Origin: M0027 sp021713415
GTDB lineage: Bacteria > Pseudomonadota > Gammaproteobacteria > Francisellales > Francisellaceae
Assembly (NCBI GenBank): GCA_021713415.1
Contig: JAKJJQ010000006.1
Location: 25,975-89,974, forward strand
DNA length: 64,000 nt
Direction: 5' to 3'
Part shown: one piece after another, positions 8,635-16,841 of the stretch
How the letters are laid out: every line of letters starts with the position of its first letter
Numbering within the stretch: the first letter of the stretch is position 1
Made by a program: the position numbers and the translations under genes
Notes under the pieces: model-generated
What the model saw: only the letters and a program-made list of their open reading frames with translations
The model's database searches: none
What the model was told of the DNA's origin: nothing

Positions 8635-9516
8635 TTATGCTCCACGTACTTGACTCATAACCTCTTCTGCAAAGTTTGTTTCTTCTTTCTCAATACCTTC
8701 ACCGACTGCATATCGAATAAAGCCAGTAACTGTTGCACCTTTTGCTTTCAATAATGCAGAAACTTTTTGATTTGGGTCTTTAACAAAAGGTTGGCCAGTT
8801 AAGCTAACTTCATCAAGAAACTTACGTACACGCCCTTCAACCATTTTTTCAATAATTGCTTCAGGTTTTCCAGATTCTTTTGCTTGTGCTGAAAAAATTT
8901 CTTTTTCTTTTTCAACCAATTCAGCTGGCACTTCAGATGGGTCAACTACCGTTGGATTTGATGCAGCAACATGCATGGCTAGATCTTTTGCTAATTCTTG
9001 ATCACCATTTTCAACTGTAACAACAACACCAATACGACCACTATGACTGTATGTGCCTAAAACGCCTGTTGCAGTTTCAACAAATTTAACACGGCGAACG
9101 CTAATATTTTCACCAATTTTAGAAATTAAATTCTTACGTGCTGTTTCAATATCTTCACCAGTAACTAATTTAAGGTCTGCTAATTTAGCTACTTCAGTTT
9201 CTTTAGAAACAAGCACTGCTTGAGCTACATTATTCGCAAATTGTGTAAAGTTTTCATCACGTGCAACGAAGTCAGTTTCACAGTTAATTTCAACTAAAGC
9301 TGCTTCTTTACCATTAGCAGATGTCGCAATAACAATCGTACCTTCTGCAGTTGTGCGTGATGCTTTTTTATCAGCCTTAGCCTGACCAGCTTTACGCATC
9401 ATTTCAACTGCTTTTTCCATATCACCATTCGTTTCAGTTAATGCTTTTTTACACTCCATCATACCAGCGCCTGTACGCTCGCGAAGTTCTTTTACCATTT
9501 GAGCTGTAATTGCCAT
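8635..9516 (-). CDS. tsf: elongation factor Ts
   Basis: 293 aa nucleotide-exchange factor for EF-Tu. The N-terminal UBA-like domain reads AQMVKELRERTGAGMMECKKAL, followed by the core with the TDFVARDENFTQFA motif that contacts EF-Tu, then the dimerisation part ending EEVMSQVRGA. It lies 5 bp after rpsB, as in nearly all bacteria, and shares the rpsB leader and promoter. Confidence 0.96.
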   Translation of the reverse strand: MAITAQMVKELRERTGAGMMECKKALTETNGDMEKAVEMMRKAGQAKADKKASRTTAEGTIVIATSANGKEAALVEINCETDFVARDENFTQFANNVAQAVLVSKETEVAKLADLKLVTGEDIETARKNLISKIGENISVRRVKFVETATGVLGTYSHSGRIGVVVTVENGDQELAKDLAMHVAASNPTVVDPSEVPAELVEKEKEIFSAQAKESGKPEAIIEKMVEGRVRKFLDEVSLTGQPFVKDPNQKVSALLKAKGATVTGFIRYAVGEGIEKEETNFAEEVMSQVRGA

Positions 9517-9521
9517 TGTAA

Positions 9522-10358
9522 TTAATCCTCTTTATCTTTATTTTCAGACTCTGATTCTACTTCTTTTTCAGCCGCTTCTATTTTTTGAGTATCTGCTTGA
9601 TCAGCTTCTTTTACTTCTTCAGCTACAGTTACTTCTTCAACTTCATCTATTACAGCTTCTTCTAAATCCGCTGTTGCTTTAGCTTGGCGCGCATCTAAAA
9701 TTGCATCAGCAAAGCTAGAAAGATAAAAACGAATGGCGCGTACGGCATCATCATTACCTGGAATCAAATAATCAATACCATCTGGATTTGAGTTTGTATC
9801 AACAATTCCAATAACTGGAATACCTAAACGATTTGCTTCTTGAATTGCAATACGCTCTTCATTACTATCAACAATAACGATCGCATCAGGTAAACCACCC
9901 ATGTTTTTAATACCACCTAAGCTTAGCTCAAGTTTTTCAATTTCACGTGTCGTTTTTAATGCTTCTTTTTTAGTTAAACGCTCAAGAAAACCATCTTCAC
10001 GCATTTTTTCTAAATCACGTAAGCGCTTAATTGACTGACGAATTGTTTTATAATTTGTAAGCATACCACCTAACCAACGGTGATTAACATAAGGCATACC
10101 TGAACGTATGGCTTCTTCTTTTACAATATTTTGTGCTGAACGTTTTGTACCAACAAATAAAATTTTACTTTTGTTACGTGATGCAACTCTGCCAACTGCA
10201 TTTAATGCATCTTTGAACATTGGTAATGTTTTTTCAAGATTGATGATATGAATACCATGATTAGTACCAAAAATGTAGTTTTCCATTTTTGGATTCCAAT
10301 AACGCTTATGGTGACCAAAATGTACACCAGCTTTCATCATATTTTTCATTGTAACCAT
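9522..10358 (-). CDS. rpsB: 30S ribosomal protein S2
   Basis: 278 aa from the ATG at 10358. The frame is open for a further 26 codons upstream, but the GAGG site at 10367-10370 lies 8 bases before this ATG and the family starts at this point (MKNMMKAGVHFGHHKRYWNP). The core of S2 is intact: FVGTKRSAQNIV, VNHRWLGGMLTNY, PDAIVIVDSNEERIAIQEA, IDYLIPGNDDAVRAI. After about residue 225 an acidic tail follows, rich in Glu and Asp, to the end; an extended acidic tail is a variable feature of S2. First gene of the operon running to cdsA. Confidence 0.95.
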   Translation of the reverse strand: MVTMKNMMKAGVHFGHHKRYWNPKMENYIFGTNHGIHIINLEKTLPMFKDALNAVGRVASRNKSKILFVGTKRSAQNIVKEEAIRSGMPYVNHRWLGGMLTNYKTIRQSIKRLRDLEKMREDGFLERLTKKEALKTTREIEKLELSLGGIKNMGGLPDAIVIVDSNEERIAIQEANRLGIPVIGIVDTNSNPDGIDYLIPGNDDAVRAIRFYLSSFADAILDARQAKATADLEEAVIDEVEEVTVAEEVKEADQADTQKIEAAEKEVESESENKDKED

Positions 10359-10475
10359 TTTTATTACCTCGTATTTTTGGGTTACTCCTCCATAACTCCC
10401 ACCGATCAACCCTTTATTGACATGATAAAAGATCAATTAAAGAGCACCCGATACGGTGTGCCGAATTATGTGCGT
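10359..10475 (-). promoter_or_regulatory. rpsB leader with candidate S2-autoregulation structure and promoter
   Basis: Upstream of rpsB the minus strand reads GGGTTGATC, then GGGAGTTATGGAGGAGTAAC and CC. GGGTT (rc of 10408-10412) can pair with AACCC (rc of 10379-10383). An alternative, shorter pairing of GTTA with TAAC sits inside. Two competing stems enclosing a purine-rich GGAGGAG fit the known idea of an S2-binding leader that represses rpsB-tsf in gammaproteobacteria. A CATAAT box (rc of 10465-10470) could be the -10 element, with no good -35. The stems are seen; the regulation is inferred from other gammaproteobacteria. Confidence 0.45.
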
Positions 10476-10587
10476 TTTTACTAAACTTTTCGTTTTTAAT
10501 TGCTAAATAAGCATAGGCTTTATACCATATTCACAACGAATTAACAATCATACTGTTTGAAAAAACTAAAAAAACAAAGGAAACTCA

Positions 10588-11367
10588 ATGTCAAAAGCAA
10601 TCATTAAAACAAACGATGAAATTGAAAAGATGCGCATTGCAGGAAAGCTTGCAGCTGAAGTATTAACTTTAATTGGTGATTATGTCAAAGTTGGTGTTAC
10701 AACAGATGAGCTAAATAGCATTTGTCATCAACACATTACAGAAGTACAACAAGCAACACCAGCCCCTTTAAATTATCATGGTTTTCCTAAATCAATTTGC
10801 ACCTCAATTAATCATGTCGTCTGTCATGGTATACCAGGGCCGAAAAAATTAAAAAAAGGTGATATTCTTAATATTGATGTTACTGTTCTTAAAGATGGCT
10901 ATCATGGAGATACAAGTAAAATGTTCTTTGTTGGTGAACCGAGCATTATGGCCAAACGCTTAGTTGAAGTAACACATGAATGCTTATGGCGGGGCATTGA
11001 AAATGTTAAACCAGGCGTAACTTTAGGGGAAATTGCCAAACCAATTGAAGCTTATGCACACAAGCATAATTTTTCAGTGGTAGAAGACTTCTGTGGTCAT
11101 GGTATTGGCAAAGGCTTTCATGAAGACCCACAAGTGCTTCATTACTATGACCCGCGTAATGCTAATATGAATATGACATTAGAAGAAGGAATGATATTTA
11201 CAATTGAGCCAATGATTAATGTAGGTGGTAAAAAAGTAACTATACTTAAAGATAAATGGACTGCCATTACAAAGGATCGTTCATTATCTGCCCAATGGGA
11301 ACATACCATATTAGTGACTAAAAACGGCTATGAAGTCTTAACATTAAGGGATGAAGAAAAACAATGA
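10588..11367 (+). CDS. map: methionine aminopeptidase, type I
   Basis: 259 aa metalloprotease that removes the initiator Met from nascent proteins. The metal ligands of the pita-bread fold are all visible: D in DILNIDVTV, D in DGYHGDTSKMF, H in CGHGIGKGFHEDP, E in FTIEPMIN, and E in WEHTILVT. The substrate-site His in PKSICTSINHVVCHGIP is present. The ATG follows AAAGGAAAC. It is divergent from rpsB, the classic map/rpsB arrangement, and overlaps the next gene by 4 bp. Confidence 0.96.
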   Translation: MSKAIIKTNDEIEKMRIAGKLAAEVLTLIGDYVKVGVTTDELNSICHQHITEVQQATPAPLNYHGFPKSICTSINHVVCHGIPGPKKLKKGDILNIDVTVLKDGYHGDTSKMFFVGEPSIMAKRLVEVTHECLWRGIENVKPGVTLGEIAKPIEAYAHKHNFSVVEDFCGHGIGKGFHEDPQVLHYYDPRNANMNMTLEEGMIFTIEPMINVGGKKVTILKDKWTAITKDRSLSAQWEHTILVTKNGYEVLTLRDEEKQ

Positions 11368-12266
11368 CAATTAAGATATTGCAATCTGAAGTAAATAAAG
11401 CATGTGAATTGTTACAACAAGAAGGCAAAAGTATTACCATATCGCATGTTAGAGATGTACTAGGCAAAGGTACCCACTCACAACTTGTTGATCCTGTTCT
11501 TAGATATAAGGGCAGTGAAAGCGAAGCAAAGGCATATGCAAAAGATGAACTTGAGATTGCTTTATCAGAAAATAGTGACACCGCATCACCCAAATTAAAT
11601 AAAAGAAAAAAAAACCTAAAAAAACATAGTCTAATTGATCAATTAAAACTCTATGCTAAAGAATACACTTTAGTGATACCAGAAGAACACCTAGTTAAAC
11701 TTGCACAACTAGCAGATAAATATTTTCAAAAATCTAAAGACAAGCTTAATCAAAAACACAGAAAAGAGCTACAACAGTTAAAAATACAAATTGACCACTT
11801 AGAAACTCGAATCTATAGCGCAAATGAACAACTTGATAAAAACAAAGCAATTATTGAACACCTAAACCAACAACAGCTGCTTATAAGTAAACAGGATATA
11901 CCCAAACATGACTTCAAAAACACACTGAAAACAACTAAAGCTGAAAAAACCAAAGTAACTCCTAATAAAATCAAAGGTCCAAGTGTAGAAGAGCAACTAC
12001 AACCTATTCACTCAGCACGAGTTGCAGCTTATGACTTTTCAACTGGCAATATCATCTTAAAAGCAAATGATTTTAATGGTCCATTATTAAAAATTTTACG
12101 TCTTAATAAAAAAGAAGTTATCTCTGCAAATGTATTTTATGAGTATAAAACTAGATTTTATCATTTATCAAATTGCACTTCAGAAACAATCACATTTTTA
12201 AATGACTATCACTTTACCTTTAGTAGCGCACTAACAAGCCAGGTGAATAAAATATTCAACCATTAA
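11364..12266 (+). CDS. KfrA-like N-terminal DNA-binding domain with coiled coil, function unknown
   Basis: 300 aa. The first about 55 residues (ILQSEVNKACELLQQEGKSI, then VRDVLGKGTHSQLVDPVLR) resemble the KfrA_N winged-helix-type domain of plasmid and chromosomal DNA-binding proteins. Residues about 110-175 are strongly charged and predicted coiled coil (KLNQKHRKELQQLKIQIDHL). The last about 90 residues (ARVAAYDFSTGNIILKAND onward) form a separate, unrecognised domain. The start overlaps the map stop (ATGA), so it is translationally coupled to map. A DNA-binding or chromosome-organising role is suggested by the first domain only. No other plasmid genes are near, so this is a chromosomal relative. 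Confidence 0.6.
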   Translation: MTIKILQSEVNKACELLQQEGKSITISHVRDVLGKGTHSQLVDPVLRYKGSESEAKAYAKDELEIALSENSDTASPKLNKRKKNLKKHSLIDQLKLYAKEYTLVIPEEHLVKLAQLADKYFQKSKDKLNQKHRKELQQLKIQIDHLETRIYSANEQLDKNKAIIEHLNQQQLLISKQDIPKHDFKNTLKTTKAEKTKVTPNKIKGPSVEEQLQPIHSARVAAYDFSTGNIILKANDFNGPLLKILRLNKKEVISANVFYEYKTRFYHLSNCTSETITFLNDYHFTFSSALTSQVNKIFNH

Positions 12267-12289
12267 GACTATCGTTTTAATTCTGAAAC

Positions 12290-12302
12290 CGCTAAAATAG
12301 CG
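12290..12302 (+). terminator. weak hairpin between the KfrA-like gene and fdxA
   Basis: CGCTA-AAA-TAGCG, a 5-bp stem with 3-base loop, followed 7 bases later by a run of five T (12310-12314). It could end the map/KfrA-like transcript before fdxA, though the stem is short. It may equally be part of the fdxA promoter region. Confidence 0.3.
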
Positions 12303-12341
12303 ATAATTCAATTTTTATAGAATTATCAAAAGGAGTTATTC

Positions 12342-12665
12342 ATGCCATTTTTGGTCACTGAATCGTGTATTAAATGTAAATATGGAGACTGTGTTGAAGT
12401 CTGCCCGGTTGATTGTTTTTATGAAGGACCTAATATGCTTGTTATCAATCCAGATGAATGTATTGACTGTGCATTATGTGAACCTGAATGTCCAGTTGAA
12501 GCAATCGTTTCTGAAGATGAAATCCCAGAAGGTCAAGAATCCTTTATCGAACTTAACCGTGAACTTTCAGAAGTTTGGCCTAATATCACAGAAAAATGTG
12601 ATCCACCAGAAGATGCAGATGATTGGAAAGAGGTTAAGAATAAACTTCAATACTTGGAAAAGTAG
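12342..12665 (+). CDS. fdxA: seven-iron ferredoxin (FdxA type)
   Basis: 107 aa. Two cluster motifs are present: CIKCKYGDCVEVCPVDC in the N-terminal part and CIDCALCEPECP after it. The pattern, length and acidic C-terminal extension match the [3Fe-4S][4Fe-4S] FdxA family of proteobacteria (Azotobacter ferredoxin I type), soluble electron carriers of low potential. AAAGGAG lies 7 bases before the ATG, a strong ribosome site. The last 32 bp overlap the 3' end of the convergent effector-like gene. Confidence 0.93.
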   Translation: MPFLVTESCIKCKYGDCVEVCPVDCFYEGPNMLVINPDECIDCALCEPECPVEAIVSEDEIPEGQESFIELNRELSEVWPNITEKCDPPEDADDWKEVKNKLQYLEK

Positions 12666-14397
12666 AATCATTACTTTTATCAGGATTCATCAAAGATGGT
12701 GGATCTTGAAATGACACTTCCCTAGCATTATTTTTGTTTATTTCACCTCTAATATAATTAATAATATACTCGCCTGTAGCAGTATTACCGTATTGTCCCT
12801 GATAACTATTACTTAGACCAGATTTCTGATGCCAAAGTTCATGATATGGCGAATTTGAATCTTTTTTTCCATTATTTATTGATTGAATTAGCTTAGTTAA
12901 ATATGAGGTATTATTATTCTGTTGAACATTCTGTTTAATTTTATAAACAATTTCTTCTTTTTTAAGTTCAACTGGACGCTTTTTTTCACACCAAGTTTTA
13001 ATACTTATATTATTGCTATTATCGCCATGTTGATTATATCGATCATTATCTATATTAGAGCCTTGATAAATAGCATTACAAAGCAAATTCTCATGGTGAT
13101 TAAGCCCTCGTCCTTTAACTTCTATTGGTGCTGTATGAAGCCCTTTATTGATAAACTCTGAGTTGGTTAATCTTTTTTCTAAAGACTCAGCTTTATTTAC
13201 ATTATAATATAGTGATGCCACACCACCGCGATCAATTGCATCTTTACATGACATATTAAATGTAGTTGGCTGTAACTTCTCAAGAATAAAGTTAGGCAGC
13301 TCATATTTAAAAAAATGAAAATAAACCGCTTGAAACTCAGTTTTTGTTAGATTCTCTCTATTTTGAAACTGGAAATGTTCTAAACTTTTCTTCCATAATA
13401 ATTCAACTTTATTTTTCCACTGATCTTCAAAATCATCTGCATTGTCAAATAATGCTTTTTTAACTTTTTCACTGATATAAAAGTCATCCTTTTTACTAGG
13501 ATTAGTAACTTTATTAATTACTTTATCTTTTAATGATTGAAGTTCTCCAGCATCTTCATAAGTTATATAGTCAGCTTTTAAAATTTCATCATCTGCAGGC
13601 AGTGTAATGACAGCTAAATTCGAATGGTTCGCCTCTAGTCGATGTAATTGTTCGCTTAAAGCTGCTTCTTTATCTCTCTCATAACCACCTTGCGCATATT
13701 TTAATAAATTAAAATAAACATGCATTATTTTATCTGGATTAATTTTATCTTTCTGTTCATCAATAAAGCGCTCAAATAACGGCGATACTCGAGCCTGTCC
13801 ATTATGAAATTGTGCTTGAGTACCAAATCTTAGCTCTGTTGGTAATCTTTCACCTGATTTATACGCATAAGCTCTTACTTGAGGAATACTTGTTTCAAGC
13901 ATCGGTTTAAAGTCACCTCCAATGCTTGAAGCAACCGTATTAACAAAACGCCCTAAACGTGAACCTGCATTTTCTGGTGTTATATCATTAAGTTGAGAAT
14001 AAAAAACCGATTGGGATAGCCTATCCTGTATAATATGCTCTGCATGATCAATATTATCTTTTGTTAACCAATTTTTAGCTTTTAAAACTGCTTCAATATA
14101 CTCCAATGATTTATTATTGTTTAAATATATTAAGTGATAGTTATTACCAAATTTAATATCACTATCTCCATTCTCTACTTTACTTAAAAATGAAGTATAA
14201 AAATTACCATACGAATAGGTTTTATCATATGTATCAAGATTTGCCATATCTAAACCAATCTCACTACTTTTCAAACCATAATAAATTGTTCTTAAATACA
14301 AATAACAACAAACATTAAATAACTGGTCTGAGTTTTCAATTGAGCTGGGTTCAGGTATATGATGATTATCTACCAGCCTATCTATGCTATCTGCCAT
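12634..14397 (-). CDS. candidate type IVB effector with CX5R phosphatase-type motif (paralog 1)
   Basis: 587 aa, soluble, no signal peptide or membrane segment. The standout motif is SCKDAIDRGG at about residues 383-392, a CX5R loop (C384, R390) with the CK-x-[GA]-x-DR spacing of the SopB/IpgD/INPP4-type phosphoinositide phosphatases. Other blocks shared with the next gene are IPEPSSIENSDQL near the N-terminus, FGTQ at about 191, LKYAQGGYERDKEAALS, TEFQAVYFHFFKYELPNF, APIEVKGRGLNHHENLL, SPYHELWHQ and QGQYGNTATG. I do not recognise a named family. Effector status is inferred from the lack of a metabolic context, the paralog pair and DotA in the same window. The 3' end overlaps fdxA by 32 bp. 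Confidence 0.6.
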   Translation of the reverse strand: MADSIDRLVDNHHIPEPSSIENSDQLFNVCCYLYLRTIYYGLKSSEIGLDMANLDTYDKTYSYGNFYTSFLSKVENGDSDIKFGNNYHLIYLNNNKSLEYIEAVLKAKNWLTKDNIDHAEHIIQDRLSQSVFYSQLNDITPENAGSRLGRFVNTVASSIGGDFKPMLETSIPQVRAYAYKSGERLPTELRFGTQAQFHNGQARVSPLFERFIDEQKDKINPDKIMHVYFNLLKYAQGGYERDKEAALSEQLHRLEANHSNLAVITLPADDEILKADYITYEDAGELQSLKDKVINKVTNPSKKDDFYISEKVKKALFDNADDFEDQWKNKVELLWKKSLEHFQFQNRENLTKTEFQAVYFHFFKYELPNFILEKLQPTTFNMSCKDAIDRGGVASLYYNVNKAESLEKRLTNSEFINKGLHTAPIEVKGRGLNHHENLLCNAIYQGSNIDNDRYNQHGDNSNNISIKTWCEKKRPVELKKEEIVYKIKQNVQQNNNTSYLTKLIQSINNGKKDSNSPYHELWHQKSGLSNSYQGQYGNTATGEYIINYIRGEINKNNAREVSFQDPPSLMNPDKSNDSTFPSIEVYS

Positions 14398-14545
14398 ATC
14401 TTCCCCCTTTGAATATTAAACGCAGTGCGTGTAGTAAATTATATTACAAAATTTAGAATAAAAAATATATTATAATATTCTTAAACTATATTTAAAATTA
14501 ATAGAACATTAAATATGAAAGTACCCATAGTTATGCTTTATTTTC

Positions 14546-16642
14546 CTATAAATCTGTTAAATTTTGCAATTCAACAGAATAAGGTTCAAGACCAGTTAAA
14601 TCTTTAAATGGCGCAGGTGGTGTAGTAGGTGAAGCTAATTCTTCTCTAAATATTTTTGATAAACTATCACTTTTGCCAATTTTCTTTTCAGAGTCTGTTA
14701 ATTCAGGACGAAATATTGATTTACGTTTACTATGTTCTGTTAAAGCTTCAAAGACTTCTTTAGAGTCTAAGGAGCCATCTAACTTTGATTTAATATCAAT
14801 TAAATGTATTAATCTAGCTTTAATATAACTAGTTGCTTCTATTCCGGTTGATGTAGTTCCATATTGACCTCGATATTTAGAAGGAATATTTGTCTCTTTA
14901 TGCCATAGCTCACGATATGGACTATTATCTTGAGTTTTAGCCTTATGTACTTCTTCTAACAGCTCAAATAGTAATTTTTGATCTTCTGTATTATCTACTA
15001 AGCTTTTTAAATCATGAAATAGTTCACTTTTATATGACTTATCTGAGCTAGATGATAAGTTAAGTTTATTATCATCTCGCCATGCCACTAGCCACTTTGG
15101 AATTTCAACTGTTTCCTTATTTGCCTCTATATATTGATCAACTACGTTGGCAATTAATTTAACGTGATGATTCATACCACGCCCTTTAACCATTGCAGGT
15201 GCTGCATGAAGCCCACGATAAAATTCATCTTCACTTAAAGGGTTACCTAATTCAATCGATTTAATCAAGTTAAAATATAAAGAAGAAACACCACCACGAT
15301 CAATGGCATCTTTACATGATGTATTAAATGATAAAGGTTTTAATTTCTCTAAAACAAAATTGGTAAATTCATATTTTAAAAAATGAAAATAAAGCGCCTG
15401 AGTTTCAGCTTGAGTTAAAGTATCCTTACCTGCCAAACCTAAGGCAAGGATACTTTTATCCATCAAATCTCTAATAACATTTGATTCTATTTCATTATCA
15501 TAAGATAAACCATCTGAGCTTTTCCCATAAAGTAATGTCTTAATATGATCACTAACAAAGAAGTCATAGCCATTATTAACAACAATATCTTCCATACGCT
15601 GCGCTATGATGTTTATTTTGCCCGCAGATACACTTGTTATAAAATGCTTATCTAAAAAGTTACCATCAGCTGGAATAGAAATAACAGCCAAATTATCACA
15701 CTCAACTTCTAGTTCATGTAACTTTAATGAGAGCGCTCTTTCTTTATTTCTCTCTGAGCCACCACCAGTATATTTTAAGTTATTAAAATATACATGTGTA
15801 ATTGGACCATCTTCTGCATGTGGCCTCTGAAAACGGATAAACTCTTTAAAAAGCGGGTTATATCGAGGATTACCATCATCTCTTTCACCTTGCGTACCAA
15901 ACCTAAACTCAAGTGGTAAATTTAGAGCAGCTTTATAATCATACGCCTTAATTTGTGGAATGCTTGTTGTTAACATTGGTTTAAAATCATCTGCAAAATG
16001 TGCTTTTAGACGACCAATTTTTGAGCCTTGTTTCTCTGGTGAAGTCTCATTAATAGGAGTAAATGATTTTAATATACTACGACTTAATAGTTTAGTTACA
16101 GCATCTTCTGTCTCAGATATATTTTTTGTACTTTTAACAGTGGCATCTATGACTAACTCTGTATATTCCAACGCCTGATTATTATTAAAATATAAAGCAT
16201 AAACTAGTGGCCGCAATAAGCTTAATTATTTTTTTGCTTGATCACGAGTCGCTGAACTAGGGGCAATCTCTTCTTTATGAAGCTTAGATATTACCCCTTG
16301 CAATTGAGTTAAGAAATCAGAATATAAATCACCATATCGAGTACTTTTTTTATATTGTTCACCACTTGCACAAAGTTGACTAACAAACTGAGCAGCAGGA
16401 ACACCACTTAACTCTTTCAAATTTTTTGAGACAATAGAAGCAATTTCTCTTAAATAGAAAAAGCTATTTACATTCCTTAATTGATCTGAGTTTTCAATTG
16501 TACTAGGCTCTGGAATAACCTCTCCAGCTATTAACCCATTAACAACTGAATCTTTGACTGGCTTCGAACTGGAAGCCTCTTCGTTAGGGTCAAAGCTAGA
16601 GGGTTGTAGCATTTCTATTTCTTGTTCAAACATAGCAACCAC
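14546..16642 (-). pseudogene. CX5R phosphatase-like effector paralog 2, split by one in-frame stop
   Basis: Two pieces in the same reading frame: an N-terminal part (16226-16642, 138 aa, with IPEPSTIENSDQLRNV matching paralog 1) and a C-terminal part (14546 to about 16216, 556 codons, with SCKDAIDRGGVSSLYFN, FGTQGERDDG, KYTGGGSERNKERALS, VKGRGMNHHVKL, RGQYGTTSTG). Only TAA at 16226-16228 separates them, after AAG/AAA codons in a run of seven A. Without it the protein would be about 698 aa. The C-terminal part has no convincing start of its own (a TTG at 16216, no ribosome site). It is either a recent pseudogene, a readthrough case or a sequencing error; all downstream codons remain open, so decay must be recent. 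Confidence 0.65.
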
Positions 16643-16841
16643 CTTAATATTGAAATGAATAACTTATCTAATAAAAATTATCAAATATAACAATACTAAA
16701 CACAAGTAGATTTTTATTACACAATCTTAATTCTTTAATAAATTCAAATAACGTAGCAAATCAATAAAATACAAGTAAATAACAAAGAAATGAGCCATAA
16801 AAAATACCAGCTCTTAGGCTCTTTTATTACAGTATATAAAT

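Noticed and set aside
11364..12266. A plasmid or integrated element at the KfrA-like gene
   Set aside because: No rep, par, mob or integrase genes are near, and both sides are core chromosomal genes in coupled arrangement.
12382..12714. Second plus-strand frame inside fdxA
   Set aside because: The fdxA frame holds both Fe-S motifs and a perfect ribosome site; the shifted frame is a by-product.
16791..16830. Terminator after clpB (GAGCC/GGCTC pair)
   Set aside because: The arms are 20 bases apart and no T-run follows in the clpB direction; too weak to annotate.
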